Shown here piece after piece: positions 12,854-24,070 of a stretch of 64,000 nucleotides of DNA. The stretch is from Nageia nagi. Lineage: Eukaryota > Pinophyta. The stretch covers positions 39,432,001-39,496,000 of the forward strand of contig JBITNC010000002.1 of assembly GCA_050084985.1 (NCBI GenBank), read 5' to 3'. Each line of letters starts with the position of its first letter. The stretch's first letter is position 1. The notes beneath the pieces were generated by a model, which worked only from the letters and a program-made list of their open reading frames with translations, did not search any database and was not told the DNA's origin. The position numbers and the translations under genes were made by a program.

Positions 12854-15101
12854 ATGCTTTCTGATTCAACAATGGGTAGAGATATAAATGAATTATCTAA
12901 TTATCCTTTGTTAGTTCAATCATCGCCTAAGGAAAATAAGAGAAAAAGAAAAACATGGAAAGGAATAGAGCCAACTAGGAAAAGTGCTAGACTAAATAAA
13001 GAGAGTGCTCCTTGGATTATCAAAGATAAACTTCCGGATGAGGAATCCTATCATGGTGATTCCGAAGATAATGATAGTTTGGATAATGAAACCCTTGAAG
13101 GAGGAATCTTAGAAAATCTAGTTCCACTTTTGGAAAACAAATCACAGTTGGTCCTTTATCGTTGGGTAAAATCTAACAATTCAAACCTCACTGAAGATAA
13201 ACTAAGGTTGATACAAAAATTCATAGAGCATTTTGGGGCATTCTACAAGTTCTCCGAAGATCCTACCATAGTTTATTCATTGCATAAAATCTATGAATTT
13301 TTAACTGTGAATGGTCTCAGATTTTCCTTTAGAACATTTCTTGGTGAACCAATCTTTTTTTCAAACATCATAATTGATCATAATAGGACCGCTCACAATC
13401 TAAATCCTGTAGAAATGGACCGCCCACGGCCCATTTCTACCATGGAAAGTCATATCAACTTTTGTATGCTCCATCATGATAAAAACTCTTTTGCCCCTGA
13501 GATAGTTAAACAAAATGTTTGTGAACCCTCTTCATCGTCTTTGGCATTCGCATATCATAAACCAATAACATTAGAAGAAGAAGATGATGAAATAATTGAG
13601 TTTGATGATGAGTCTGATAGTGAGCCAGAAATAGAACTTGAAATAGAACCTATTGCACAAAAACTTCTTAATGCTTACCCTTTCTGGTCAGATAAAGAAA
13701 AGAAAATCAAAGAAATAGAGGTAAAGAAAATAACAAATACAAAATCTTACCAGAAAGCTCAATTGAGTGTAAGACAGGTCATCATGGGAGGACTAGAAAA
13801 TCAACTGATTCATGAATGGAGAGAACAAATAGGAAGATTTACTCCTGGAATACTTGATTATGAAAGTGAGGAAGAACCTAAAAATCTTGATTTCATAAAT
13901 AAGCAACCTGAAGATAATCCAAACTCACAAATTGAAAAAGAAAAATCAGATAAAATGAGAGCTCAATTAGCAAACATGGCTAAACAATTGAAAAGGCTAA
14001 TACATTTAAATGAAGCACAGGAGAATGAAAAACTAGGAGAAATTCACCCTCTTTGTTCAAGAATAAGAAGTAAAATTTGGGAAGGGAAAGACATAGATTT
14101 TGACAAATATAATGGTAGGAGTGATCCGAGAATGCATATTGCAATCTTTGAAGAAGCAGCTTATAGACATCAACATGATTCTGATATGTTAGCTAGACTT
14201 TTTTCACTTAGCCTAGGGAAAGAAGCATCCGACTGGTTCTACAAACTTGAAAATCAAAGCATCAAGAGTTATGAGCAACTAAAATGTGAATTCATAGATC
14301 AATATCAATATAACATAAAGAGAAAAACCACTCATTATAGATCTTGCCAAAATGAAATAGAAAGAAAATCAACCATTTAGCAAGTTTGTAGCCGAATGGA
14401 AGAAAATTGCAAAATTCATAAACTTGAATGAGAAAGAACTAAAACACATGTTGATAAACTCCATTATAGATGAGATGGTGATTGAATTCCTTAACTATCT
14501 AGACCAACCCCTCTCTGAAATGATCGATTCCATGATTCGAAAAGAGTAACACATGATGAAAATTGGTTTGTGGAAGCTTAGAAAAGAAGAAAGGGAAATT
14601 TCAACAATCAACATAATCACACAAGAAAAACACAAACAAAAATCAAGCAAACCTCAGACTCCCCGAGTATACACTAAAATCACAGAAGATCATAATGAGT
14701 TGTCGCAATCATTGGTGAAGAAGGGTCTAATTCAATTGCCACCCGTAAACCAACAAGCCACTAAAACTACAAGAGGATTTTGCCAATACCATAGAGTTCA
14801 TGGCCACAAAACATGTGAATGTAAAAAATTCAGAGATATCATCCAAGATCTGGTAGATAGAAAGGCAATCTCATTTGAGAAACCTAACATAAAAGGGAAA
14901 GCTCTTGTGCATGCAGATAATAGAAACTTGGGAATCTACAAAGACCCCATGCCCAAACATGACACAGGAGTAATGTATGCACAGGAAAATACAACAAAGA
15001 GCCCTACTATCACTGGGGCACCATGGTGTAAAAATCAACATGAAGCTAGCACTAGTGGGGGTGAGTTGCCTTCGAAAATATCATTTGGTGAGCACCCATG
15101 A
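12854..15101 (+). pseudogene. Gag of the TR-GAG element, with frameshift and stops
   Basis: The first reading frame (12854-14380) gives about 508 residues. An N-terminal basic, lysine/arginine-rich stretch comes first, then a central acidic stretch (EEEDDEIIEFDDESDSEPE, about residue 240). A retrotransposon gag helical domain ends the frame, with LARLFSLSLGKEASDWFYKL near residue 455. At about 14339 a one-base insertion shifts the frame: the expected continuation (PFSKFVAEWKKIAKF ...) reads from 14340, with an in-frame TAG and later a TAA near 14546. The second open stretch (14553-15101) is in that same continuing frame and holds a zinc-knuckle-like FCQYHRVHGHKTCECKKF motif (about residue 76), typical of plant gypsy gag. 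Gag would package element RNA. The breaks mean this copy cannot make full-length Gag, although most of the coding sequence is well preserved. Confidence 0.85.
13409..13440. repeat. 32-bp near-perfect palindrome inside gag
   Basis: GTAGAAATGG at the left end is the exact reverse complement of CCATTTCTAC at the right end. The centre (ACCGCCCACGGC) is a member of the GC-rich motif family found elsewhere in the element. It could fold as a hairpin in RNA. It lies in coding sequence (protein reads EMDRPRPISTM). Confidence 0.85.
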
Positions 15102-15359
15102 TCATACTAATACTAACAAAACTAACATTAGGGTAGACACGCTAACCAACATTATGGCAGAGGAAACAGGGATCCATTTTTATGTAAAAACAGGAGCACA
15201 AGCGCTCCATATCTATCAGTGAGGACCACCTGTGGTCCTCTTCCGTGATCCATTTTTGCTAGAATGAAAGTCACTGGATCCCCCTCAGTATGGAGTTCCT
15301 ACTCCTGGGTCACTATTTTACATATCTCTGGGGGCAAATATCAGTTCTTAAATCATTTT

Positions 15360-15725
15360 GCAAGCCTCTTGGCATAGTGCTCAGTTTTATCTCATATATA
15401 GTGATCAGTTTTATCTTATATATCAAGCTTCTTGGCATAGTGCTCAGTGTTATCTCATATACAGTGATCAGTTTTATCATATATATCAGGCTTCTTGCTC
15501 AATGTTATCTCATATACAGTGATCAGTTTTATCATATATATCAAGCTTCTTGGCATAGTGCTCAATGTTATCTCATATACAGTGATCAATTTTATCATAT
15601 ATATCAGGCCTCTTGGCATAGTGCTCAGTGTTATCTCATATACAATGATCAGTTTTATCATATATATCAGGCCTCTTGGTGTAGTGAATAGTATTATCTT
15701 ATGTATATCAGGCTTCTTGGCATGA
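15360..15725. repeat. Tandem array, about 60-63 bp units
   Basis: Roughly six units are built on CTTGGCATAGTGCTCAGTGTT, ATCTCATATACAGTGATCAG and TTTTATCATATATATCAGGC, one of them shortened. It lies between gag and the second array, where pol would be in a full element. Open frames across it (15290-15691 plus, 15455-15661 minus, 15495-15725 plus) are by-products of the repeat. Confidence 0.88.
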
Positions 15726-16043
15726 TAGATGATAAAAGGACCGCCCGTGGCCTTAGATGAAGATCATCGATGTTCTAAGTCTGCCAGGAAGGACTGCCTA
15801 TGTTCCTTTATTCAAAAAAATTAGCTTATCTAAGTATCACAGGTGCATCACAGGTGTTTGATTAATGTTATATCCAGGAGAATATTGCTTTGAGTTTCAT
15901 TTTTATAGACCTATGTTATCAGCTTATCATGTCTATGGGTGGAGTTCCAGCTCCCATTATTAGCTTATCATGTCTCTATGGGTGGAGTTCCAGCTCCCAT
16001 TGTTAGCTTATCATGATTATGAGTGGAGTTCTAGCTCCCATTA

Positions 16044-16523
16044 TCAGCTTATCACTTGTTTTACGAAGTTCGATTCTTATGCAACTGCAGTACACCTCTT
16101 GGTGCGAAGGCTCAGTTGTGTGGAACTTAGCTCTCACATATCAGCTTATCATTGTTTTACGGAGTTTAGTTCTTATGCAACTGCAGTACACCTCTTGGTG
16201 CGAAGGCTCAGTTGTGTGGAACTTAGCTCTCCCCCATCAGCTTATCACTTGTTTTACAGAGTTCGATTCTTATGCAACTGCAGTACACCTCTTAGTGCGA
16301 AGGCTCAATTGTGTGGAACTTAGCTCTCACATATCAGCTTATCATTATTTTGCGGAGTTCGGTTCTTATGCAACTACAGTACACCTCTTGGTGCGAAGGC
16401 TCAGTTGTGTGGAACTTAGCTCTTCCCCATTAGCTTATCATTGTTTTGCAGAGTTCGATTCTTATGCAACTACAGTACACCTCTTGGTGAGAAGGCTCAG
16501 TTGTGTGGAACTTAGCTCTCCCC
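16044..16523. repeat. Tandem array, five 96-97 bp units
   Basis: Unit starts (TCAGCTTATCA or a variant) fall at 16044, 16141, 16237, 16334 and 16430. Each unit contains TTCGATTCTTATGCAACT, GCAGTACACCTCTTGGTG and GTTGTGTGGAACTTAGCTCT. The units are well conserved. From 16524 to about 16745 a simpler repeat of GTCATGTGTTGTCATGTCTT type follows. Confidence 0.92.
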
Positions 16524-17026
16524 TGTGTGTGGTTATGGTTATCATGTCTTATCTTATGAGTTGGTCATGTGTGTTGTCATGTGTTGTCATGTCTTGTCTT
16601 GTGATGTGGTCATGTATGGTATCATGTGTTGTCATGTCTTATCTTGAGATGTGGTCTTGTCAAGTTGTCATCCGGTCGACATGTGTGGTCAAGTCATCTG
16701 TCCGATCATTGTCATGTGTGTTGTCAAGTTTGTTGCCATGGGTCATCAGCATTGCAGCAAGATTATCAGATTATCAGATATATCAGGCTATCACCTTCTA
16801 TAGCAAAACGCAAGGGGCAAGCATGCCCAAGGTAATATCAAAAGGGAGTTTTCTCAACCTATATCTAGTACTAATAAGCTTTATCATGATGTTGTTTAAG
16901 TTTAGAATGGTTAGTGTTTATCATTGCTTATCAAAATTGTTTGCTATGATGTTGTGTTTTTACTTTGAATGCAAAATCTCAACTCACCTCATGTTTCTTT
17001 TGATTTCACATCCAAAGTGGGGCATC

Positions 17027-17964
17027 TGTTAACACATAAAAATGAATTTATGTTTTTAAATCAATAAATTAATGAAATATGCTTGGATTAAATATATGTC
17101 TTGAATGTATTAAAGTGATAATATCAATGTTTGTCTTGAATATGAATTTTATAATGATTATCTTGAATATTGCATGAATTATCTTGTTATTAGTGTGTTT
17201 ATCTTGAATATTGTGAGTTATCCTTATTTATGTAGATGCATGCCGACCCATGGGTTGTATTATCTATTATCTATATAAATAAGGGATCTAATAGTAAGTC
17301 CACATAATAAGGATACACATGATCCCGCATATGGTCTTGTAAGTGGCAACCCCTTAAGGTATCTTTTGGTACCGCCTACAAGGTTATGGTTTGTGTGCTT
17401 CCTTTCGCGAGCTATCCTGACATCCACGATCTATTCTGATATCACACTGCTATCTGAGACATCTGTATTGAAGTTCTAGACTTAATCGAAAAGTCAAAAA
17501 TCATCAAAAGAAGGCCACCGGTGCTCCTTTATGAACCAAGAACACCGCCGATGCTCTATTATCTCTAAAACGGACCGCCTGTGGTCCTCTTTTTGCATCT
17601 TCACAGGTCACTACATTTTTCAGGGGAAGTTCATCATCAATACATCGCCAACATCTTCATCTTCTATTGTCAGGTACATTCCGTGAGGTAAGTATACAAA
17701 TCATAGTCTTGTTTGGTACAATTACATTTAAATTTCTGAATTGGTTATCTTGTTTATTGCTATTGAGAATAAATTGCTATCTTTAGTTCAAATACAAATA
17801 TATTGGGTTTGTAGATATTTACCTATTTATTTATTTGCATGCTCAATTTTATTTGTAAACATTTGTGAGAATAAATTGCTATCCGTAGCTCAAATATAGA
17901 TAATATTGAGTTTGTAGATATTTGCTTATTTATTTATTTACACGCTCAATTTTATTTGTAAACA
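17027..17964 (+). repeat. TR-GAG 3' LTR
   Basis: Partner of 11873-12831. It starts TGTTAACACATAAAAATG and ends TTTGTAAACA, followed by TCTCC. Differences from the 5' LTR are few and scattered apart from one 21-bp unit. The palindromic motif is in its cleaner form here (GGACCGCCTGTGGTCC, 17572-17587). Confidence 0.92.
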
Positions 17965-17969
17965 TCTCC

Positions 17970-19187
17970 AAAAGTGATATCAAAAACCACTACCTTTGAA
18001 ATAATTATCTCTTTTATTTTTGCATCCATCTTCACCATTATTTCTATTAGCTTGTTGTATTACAAATGAAAAATAAGAGTAAGGAAGAAAAAGGTTCTAA
18101 TGATAAAGCATTTTTGAGCAACTAAGTGTGATTATGAGGATTCAAGATAGCGATTTTATGCATTTATAGCATATTTCCTAAGAATCCTTCATTTAATAAG
18201 AAAAGCAACTTGAATTAATTACTCAAGGAGTGAGGGTATGATTAATTATTGGTGTGAGTTAGCATCCATCCATTAGGTTCTAATCTAATTGTTAAAATTG
18301 ACTATTTGATCTTGCTTGACAAGTTCTTATCTTATCTGATGGTTTGCATTCTTTTCTAATGGAGAAAACTCTTATTGATATGAAATGAGCTTATCCAATG
18401 GTACAATAGCTTATCTACTTCCAAAATGCCTGATCGTTTCTATCATTACCTAATGAAGCATCAACTTGTCCAATGGAAACATTTATTATTTGATGACTTG
18501 TATTTTTATTAGATGACTCAATACCTTACCTGATGAAGAGTAACCTTATCCTATGGGAACATATCTTACTTGATGACTTTTAGGCTTACTTAATGGATTT
18601 TTTTCTTGCTCTATAATTTTTCTAAAGGATTAAAAATACACTCTTCTTGCCTTGGTTAGCCAATATTTTTCTGAAGAATCAAAAACTTAAACATTAACCT
18701 ATGAAAAAGCAAGGGCAATAACTATTAATAAATAATGGTTTAGACTATTTCCTTTTTGAAAAATTGGGTAGGGGTGTTGTGTACAATAGGCTATGTCCAT
18801 GAATTATTTTAGTTGTGAGCATATTGATTATTCATACGAAATACATTTGGAGGGATACATAAATACCTAGTAATGCTCATTAAGGTCTCCTTGGTGGTTT
18901 GATAAAGCATATATCCTTAATGTTCTAACTTCCATGTTACTTCACAACCATCTTGATCTTTGGAAGCATGGGCAAGAGTTAACATTGTGGTATTTTTCAT
19001 TGATATAACATATAATATTTTTATCTATTGGAATCTACAAAGAGCATTTTGAGACTTACATCATGGGTAGTAGACCTCCATGGGTTCTTTCTTTTGTACC
19101 TTCATAGTATCCAATGTGTTGGATAGTGAACTGATTCAATCTTCATTTTTTCATTAGATCATTTATTTCATTTTTAGTAACTCCTCC
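17970..19187. other. Spacer with a periodic short motif
   Basis: No gene is recognised. From about 18326 to 18600 there are roughly a dozen degenerate copies of CTTA(C/T)(C/T)(T/A)(G/A)ATG(G/A) at irregular 20-40 base spacing, probably an eroded minisatellite. Confidence 0.5.
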
Positions 19188-19822
19188 TCATGTCTTGATT
19201 TCAAACTTAGTTGATAGTATTCTTCCTCTAGTTTTGGAATAATTTTTGCATATTTCAAGGATCTCATTTATTGATTTATTTGAAATATCTCCACCCATCA
19301 ATTTTAAGGATTCAAAATAATCTTCTTGTACTCCTTTTAGGAATACACTTTTCATCATATCCTCATCTAGTATAATTTTTCCTTTTTGATCTAGAAAGGT
19401 GAATCTATCCAAATATTCTTCAAATGAAATGTCGTACTTTTGTCCCATCTTGAAGACTTCATACTTTATATCAGACATTCTACAATAGTCATGATACATT
19501 TTAAGGATGCAATTTTCATACCATTCTAATTAGTAATTAAATTCTTCCCAATGATCATAAACCATATTAAGACTACACCTTTAAGGATGGCAGGGAATAA
19601 CTTGAGCTTCTATGCATCTTTGGTGTAGTCGTACATCCTACAAAGGATGTCAAACTCAAATAAGAAAGTATCAATATCTTTTATATATGTTCCATTGAAA
19701 ATGGAAAGGACTGGTGGAGAGATTTTTTTTATAGGAGCTTCTCCCTCAAGTTTTTTAATTGGGAAAGAAAAAATCTCCAACTTATCATTATTGTTTAAGC
19801 TCAAAAAATCTTTGTTAACCAT
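19188..19822 (-). pseudogene. Gypsy-type gag fragment
   Basis: Two minus-strand reading frames together match a Ty3/gypsy-type gag core. 19610-19822 ends in FNGTYIKDIDTFLFEFDILC, the start of the capsid-like region. 19188-19499 continues with KYDISFEEYLDRFTFLDQKG and FLKGVQEDYFESLKLM. The linking 110 bases read with stops and a frame change. No pol domains or paired LTRs were found around it. A minus-strand TTTTTGGTATCATTA near 20325-20340 could be an eroded methionine-type primer binding site. Confidence 0.7.
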
Positions 19823-19829
19823 GTTTCAT

Positions 19830-21131
19830 GCCCATGGTGTCCAATGGATTTTGAATCCTTTTCTCATTATCTTAGGTTTTTTTATAAAAGTAGTTACAAA
19901 CTCAATAACTATGTCGAAGTGATATTCTAAAAATCTTTTGTAGTGCCTTACCTATGATTGTTCTTCCAATGGACCTTCAATTCTTCCTTCTCATGAATAT
20001 TCTTGATGGTTTTGAGCAATCTCCTACAATTCAAATGTTGATTCTTTAGTAGCTAGAATCTCTATCATAGTTTCCTCACTAGGAGAGGATTTTGGTGTTT
20101 GAAAAAGATCAACTAGAGTTGAAGCCTTTGATTCTTCAATTAGTCCCCTTGTTCTAACACCTCTTGTTGTTCATCATCCTTTTGGAGTTTTTCAAGTGTT
20201 ACCTCATGCATTTCCTTGAAATTTCATTGGAATAAATTTCCCCTTCTCAAATAATAGTCCTTGATATTATTCATAAACATTGTGACCTAGATCAATTGCA
20301 CAACAATATTGATGTATTTCCCAATAATGATACCAAAAATGACTAGTTTTCTATGTCATTTAGTTGTCAATATGAGGTTGACTTGATTTCCAAGGGTCTC
20401 CCACTACATGTGCAAATTGGATGGTGATTGATCCTATGAAAAAGAATTTTAATCTATCTTTAATAATCAATATTTATAAAGGAAAATGCTTGAATACTAA
20501 ACTGAAATCAATAACTTTGACAAGAAGGAAATAATTTTATGGAAAATAACAAATAATACTGAAAAGGATTTTATATTCTATAAACCATAATTGATACTAA
20601 AAATAATTCAACTTTAATAAGAAATAGAATTGAACTATTTAAAATCAAGAGATTTTGAATATTGAAATAAATGGCCAATAGTAGACTGCAGTCTTTTGGA
20701 AAACACATGTTCTTTATGGAGATAATGATGGAAGACTATGGACTCTACACACTTCAATGCTAATAATATAGAATAAAGCTTTAAAAAGAATAAGTAAAAG
20801 ATATGATCCAACTAAGGTATAAATCAATTTGTGCCCAAATCAAAGTTGAATTTATCTTAAGAGATACTATGAAATATAAAAGTAAATCTTCTCTCCATTG
20901 ATTCATAAAGTATTACATACCACTACTTTAGAACTTACACAGATAATCAGTACCTCATATGCTTAACCTTCTATTTCATGCATCTTATTATATTTGAAAC
21001 TATTATATTTGATAGTAATAGGAATAACAACCTGAGTAATTACTTGGAATATAGATAGTTACAAATAGTAAATCACTTCTTCCATTTCTATTTCACCAAT
21101 TGTTCACATTTCAATTTATATTTATCTTCAT
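19830..21131. other. Repeat-derived spacer, nothing recognised
   Basis: AT-rich sequence with many stops in all frames. It may include the leader and LTR remains of the element that left the gag fragment, but no direct-repeat partner was found in this window. Confidence 0.4.
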
Positions 21132-21400
21132 GCAATTAACGATGGATGCTAATTCATGTAAAAATATCCCCTTGATTTGTTGACATGCATTTGTAAAATA
21201 TATTTAGTTGTAGAGGTGAATCAATAGTCAATAGTTGAGAACATATGAAGGAATAATAGTCTGTAGGTTGACAATTAATGATTGATGCTAACTCATACAA
21301 AAATCTCCACTTGATTTGCTTACATGCCTTTGTAAAATATATTTAGTTATAGAGACGAAATTGAGAATACATGAAGGAATAATGGTCTATAAGTGGAAAA
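21132..21400. repeat. Tandem duplication, about 140-bp unit
   Basis: CAATTAACGATGGATGCTAA at 21132 recurs as CAATTAATGATTGATGCTAA at 21272. Both are followed by CTTGATTTG, TTTGTAAAATATATTTAG and ATGAAGGAATAAT at matching offsets. The second copy is slightly shorter. No coding role is visible. Confidence 0.8.
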
Positions 21401-22079
21401 GAGTCCACTTATAGGCTATTGCAAACACATATCCATTTATGAATATGACTTCCACTAATAACATGATGATAACATGTCTCTCCAACTATGATAACCTTCA
21501 TTGTCAACCATTGCATGCATATCATCTTACTTCAAGGTTTACCCTTATTGCAAACCATTGTAGGAGGACTTAAACACCTTGATATTTAGTCATCTTACCT
21601 TGCATGGAAATCATACTACAAAAAATTCAAGGAAATGCATTTAAAATGACATAAAGTATGCATTTTCCTATTAAAATACATTCATTCATGATCAAACTAT
21701 AAATGAGCATCATATTTTGATCAAAACATAGGTCATAAGAGTGCTTTTATACATAGAAAGGAAATTAAATTCCATCAAAATAGTCTCTAAAGCTATGCAT
21801 TTCTATGACTCATCACCTATATTATATGATATGCATGCCTATCCTATATGAAATGCATACATAAGCTATATGAGATGCAAAAAGCAAAAGATCTATGTTA
21901 AATCAAGTTTCCCTTTATCATATGTTTGTATGAGATCTTTAAGCTCTTGAAGCACTTAAGAATGTTTCTTAATGATATTATCAAGGATATTTAGCAATTC
22001 CCTATTGGTTGTGTTTTGATCCTATGAGTATAAATTCCTTTGGATATTTCATGCTTTTGATTAGTAAATATATCATATC

Positions 22080-23203
22080 ATTAACATCTTGAATAATCTT
22101 AGTAGTAGTATTAGTATCATCAACATGAGAATCTTTAATTCCCTTAGGAGCTATATCATGTTCAAGTCCTACTTCTTCTTCAAGAGAAATGTCTACATCA
22201 TGTTCATCTTCATCTTATAGGTCTCCTTCCTCAAGAGATATTGTTTTATTTTCTATGAAGTTATGCAATATTTTATTCATGCTAATACATCCACTAGTTT
22301 AATAACATTTGGCTTGATGATATAAGCAATAAGTGTTTTATTTGTACCAATGAGGTTTCTTTTTATTTTCAACATATTATTTTGCCTTTTTTGGTTCGAT
22401 AAATCCTCTTGCAAGGCAAATTTTGAACATATTAGTAGTATTTATAGGAAGTTTGTAAAATTATTTGGAGTTTCTTTCTTCCTCATATAAGTTTCAATAG
22501 AAATATCTTCATATTCATCATTTGTATCAATGTCAATAGTATCATTTGTTTCATCTTCATCCATATCATCATCAATTTTTAAGGGGTGTTGATCTTCTAC
22601 CAAAGCATATATATTTTAACTATCATAGATTATTTAGCTCTATTATGCTTATGATCCATACATATGACAAGTTTTTCAAAGAGTCTTTTTTGGAAGAGGA
22701 ATTGTGTAAGACGTTTGAGTAGATGAGTATCTTGCTTAAGAAATAAATTATCTATATCAATCTCCTTAGGATCAAGTTGTGTAGCCTCAATAATATTTTT
22801 AAATTATGATAGTCAATATCATCCTAAGTTTCATCACTAGTATCATTATCAATTTCATCATTACCCTCATCATCACTAAGTTCATTACTAATCTCTTGAT
22901 CATCATGTATAATCATATTGATATGTTTATCATCACAAGAATCATCATCATTAGGATAATTAAAATGAATATCATCATTAGAATAATCTTTGGAATCATT
23001 AGAGTCATCATGAACATCATTGGAATCAATATCATTAGGAGAATTGGGAGTAATATCACTATCAATGTTAGCATTTTGTTAAATAATATTTGTATTGATA
23101 TTAACATCATGATCATGGGAAGGGAAAAATGTTTCTCCTATAATTTTGAATCCATCTTTTAGTAATTTAGTAATGAGATCACAAGGAATACATATACAAG
23201 CCA
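22080..23203 (-). pseudogene. Decayed acidic (Asp/Glu/Asn-rich) protein gene, unknown family
   Basis: A minus-strand frame begins at ATG 23203 and reads a short non-acidic start (MACICIPCDLITKLLKDGF ... ETFFPSHDHD). It then becomes very rich in D, N, E and S (for example NDDDSCDDKHIN and NELSDDEGNDEIDNDTSDET, about 22830-22960). Further acidic blocks lie at about 22500-22590 (DDDMDEDETNDTIDIDT) and 22160-22230 (DEDEHDVDISLEEE). Stops and frame changes break it. I do not recognise the family. A similar arrangement near 62.45-62.89 kb, with alike upstream DNA, suggests a repeated, probably transposon-borne gene. Plus-strand frames over the same DNA are shadows of the (ATC)n-like codons. Confidence 0.5.
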
Positions 23204-23299
23204 TGATAAGTGAAAAATATGTCTTTCCTATGAATATATATGCTTGGGCTTAATTTTATGATGCTAGATCTCACCAATGTTGAGAAAATAACCTTGATA

Positions 23300-24070
23300 T
23301 TTTAGGGTTTTATGCAAAAATATTTTGTTCTTCAACTAAAAAACTGAATAAAATGCATACAACAATCCCAAATTACCCTATAAAAGAAGCCTATCATGAA
23401 TACGTAGGGTTTGGGAAAGGGTCTAAGGAAAAAACATCCACAAAATTTTTGAAAAATGAAAGCTCAAAATTTAGGGTTTTATGCAAAAAACTTTTGTCAC
23501 AAAATAAAAATCTTTAAATTTTTCAATGAAATTCAAGTAATAAAATTGAAGAATTTTGTGGAAAATTATGAAATTCAAAGAGAAATCAAGTCATAGGGTT
23601 TCAAATGAAATACTCCTTAGAAAAGTGATATCCTAAAATGAAAATTCTAGGTATTTTTAATATTTTTTTATCAAACTCTAACTTTAAGATTTGTAACAAT
23701 AAAAAAAGTTAGTTTCATCAATATGTAGATGAAAAAATGTAACCTTAAACTGTAATAAATGATGAAGCAATTATATCTACTTTAATTAACAAGAAAAGGT
23801 ACTTAATTTCCTATGATCACTCAATAACTAATAGAAATAAAGTAGTAAAGCAATGGTGATGAACAAGATAACAATAATTGAATTGAATTGAATAACTTGA
23901 AAAAACTATGAGATATGAATGATAAATACATATGCACTTACCTAGGCGATCTTTGAGTAGCTCCTTGGACTTGATTTGACATGTACATATACCCAAGAAT
24001 ACAAATATGAACTTCTAAAGTGTCTATATTTGTCACATTAGTACTAAGATGCAATGTGACCTAGCACTGA
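23300..24070. other. Spacer, upstream part of the acidic-protein repeat
   Basis: No gene is seen. TTTTAGGGTTTTATGCAAAA occurs at about 23312 and in close form at about 23475, a local repeat. Similar wording recurs near 63050 upstream of the other acidic gene. Confidence 0.45.

Larger units (their letters stand above)
11873..17964 (+). mobile_element. Gag-only LTR retrotransposon (TR-GAG type, Ty3/gypsy-like)
   Basis: The element is 6.1 kb with two long LTRs (11873-12831 and 17027-17964), TG...CA ends (TGTTAACA ... GTAAACA) and a perfect target duplication TCTCC (11868-11872 and 17965-17969). A primer-binding-like sequence (TGGTGAACCCGACGTG) starts at 12834. A polypurine tract (AAAGTGGGGCATC) ends at 17026, directly before the 3' LTR. 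The interior holds one gag gene and then only tandem repeats: there is no protease, reverse transcriptase, RNase H or integrase. By family knowledge such TR-GAG elements depend on enzymes from a full-length partner. The LTRs are close to identical, so this is the youngest LTR element in the window. Confidence 0.9.

Noticed and set aside
12854-15101. Reading the gag break as a programmed frameshift
   Set aside because: A TAG follows a few codons after the shift and a TAA later in the same frame, so ordinary decay explains it better.
16044-16523. Regular repeats that could suggest a CRISPR array
   Set aside because: Units are contiguous 96-97 bp copies with no unique spacers, the DNA is plant nuclear, and there are no cas genes.
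16013-17032. A 339-residue open frame on the plus strand
   Set aside because: It runs through the five 96-97 bp repeat units and the GTCATGT repeat; the peptide simply repeats with the array, and no domain is recognisable.
20325-20345. A GATACCAAAAATGACTAG word as the start of an LTR for the gag fragment at 19.2-19.8 kb
   Set aside because: It resembles an eroded primer site, but no matching LTR pair was found, so no element boundary can be claimed.
22806-23162. A 118-residue Ile/Asn-rich plus-strand frame
   Set aside because: It is opposite to the Asp/Asn-rich minus-strand reading, which has a matching second copy near 62.5 kb; the plus-strand peptide has no such support.
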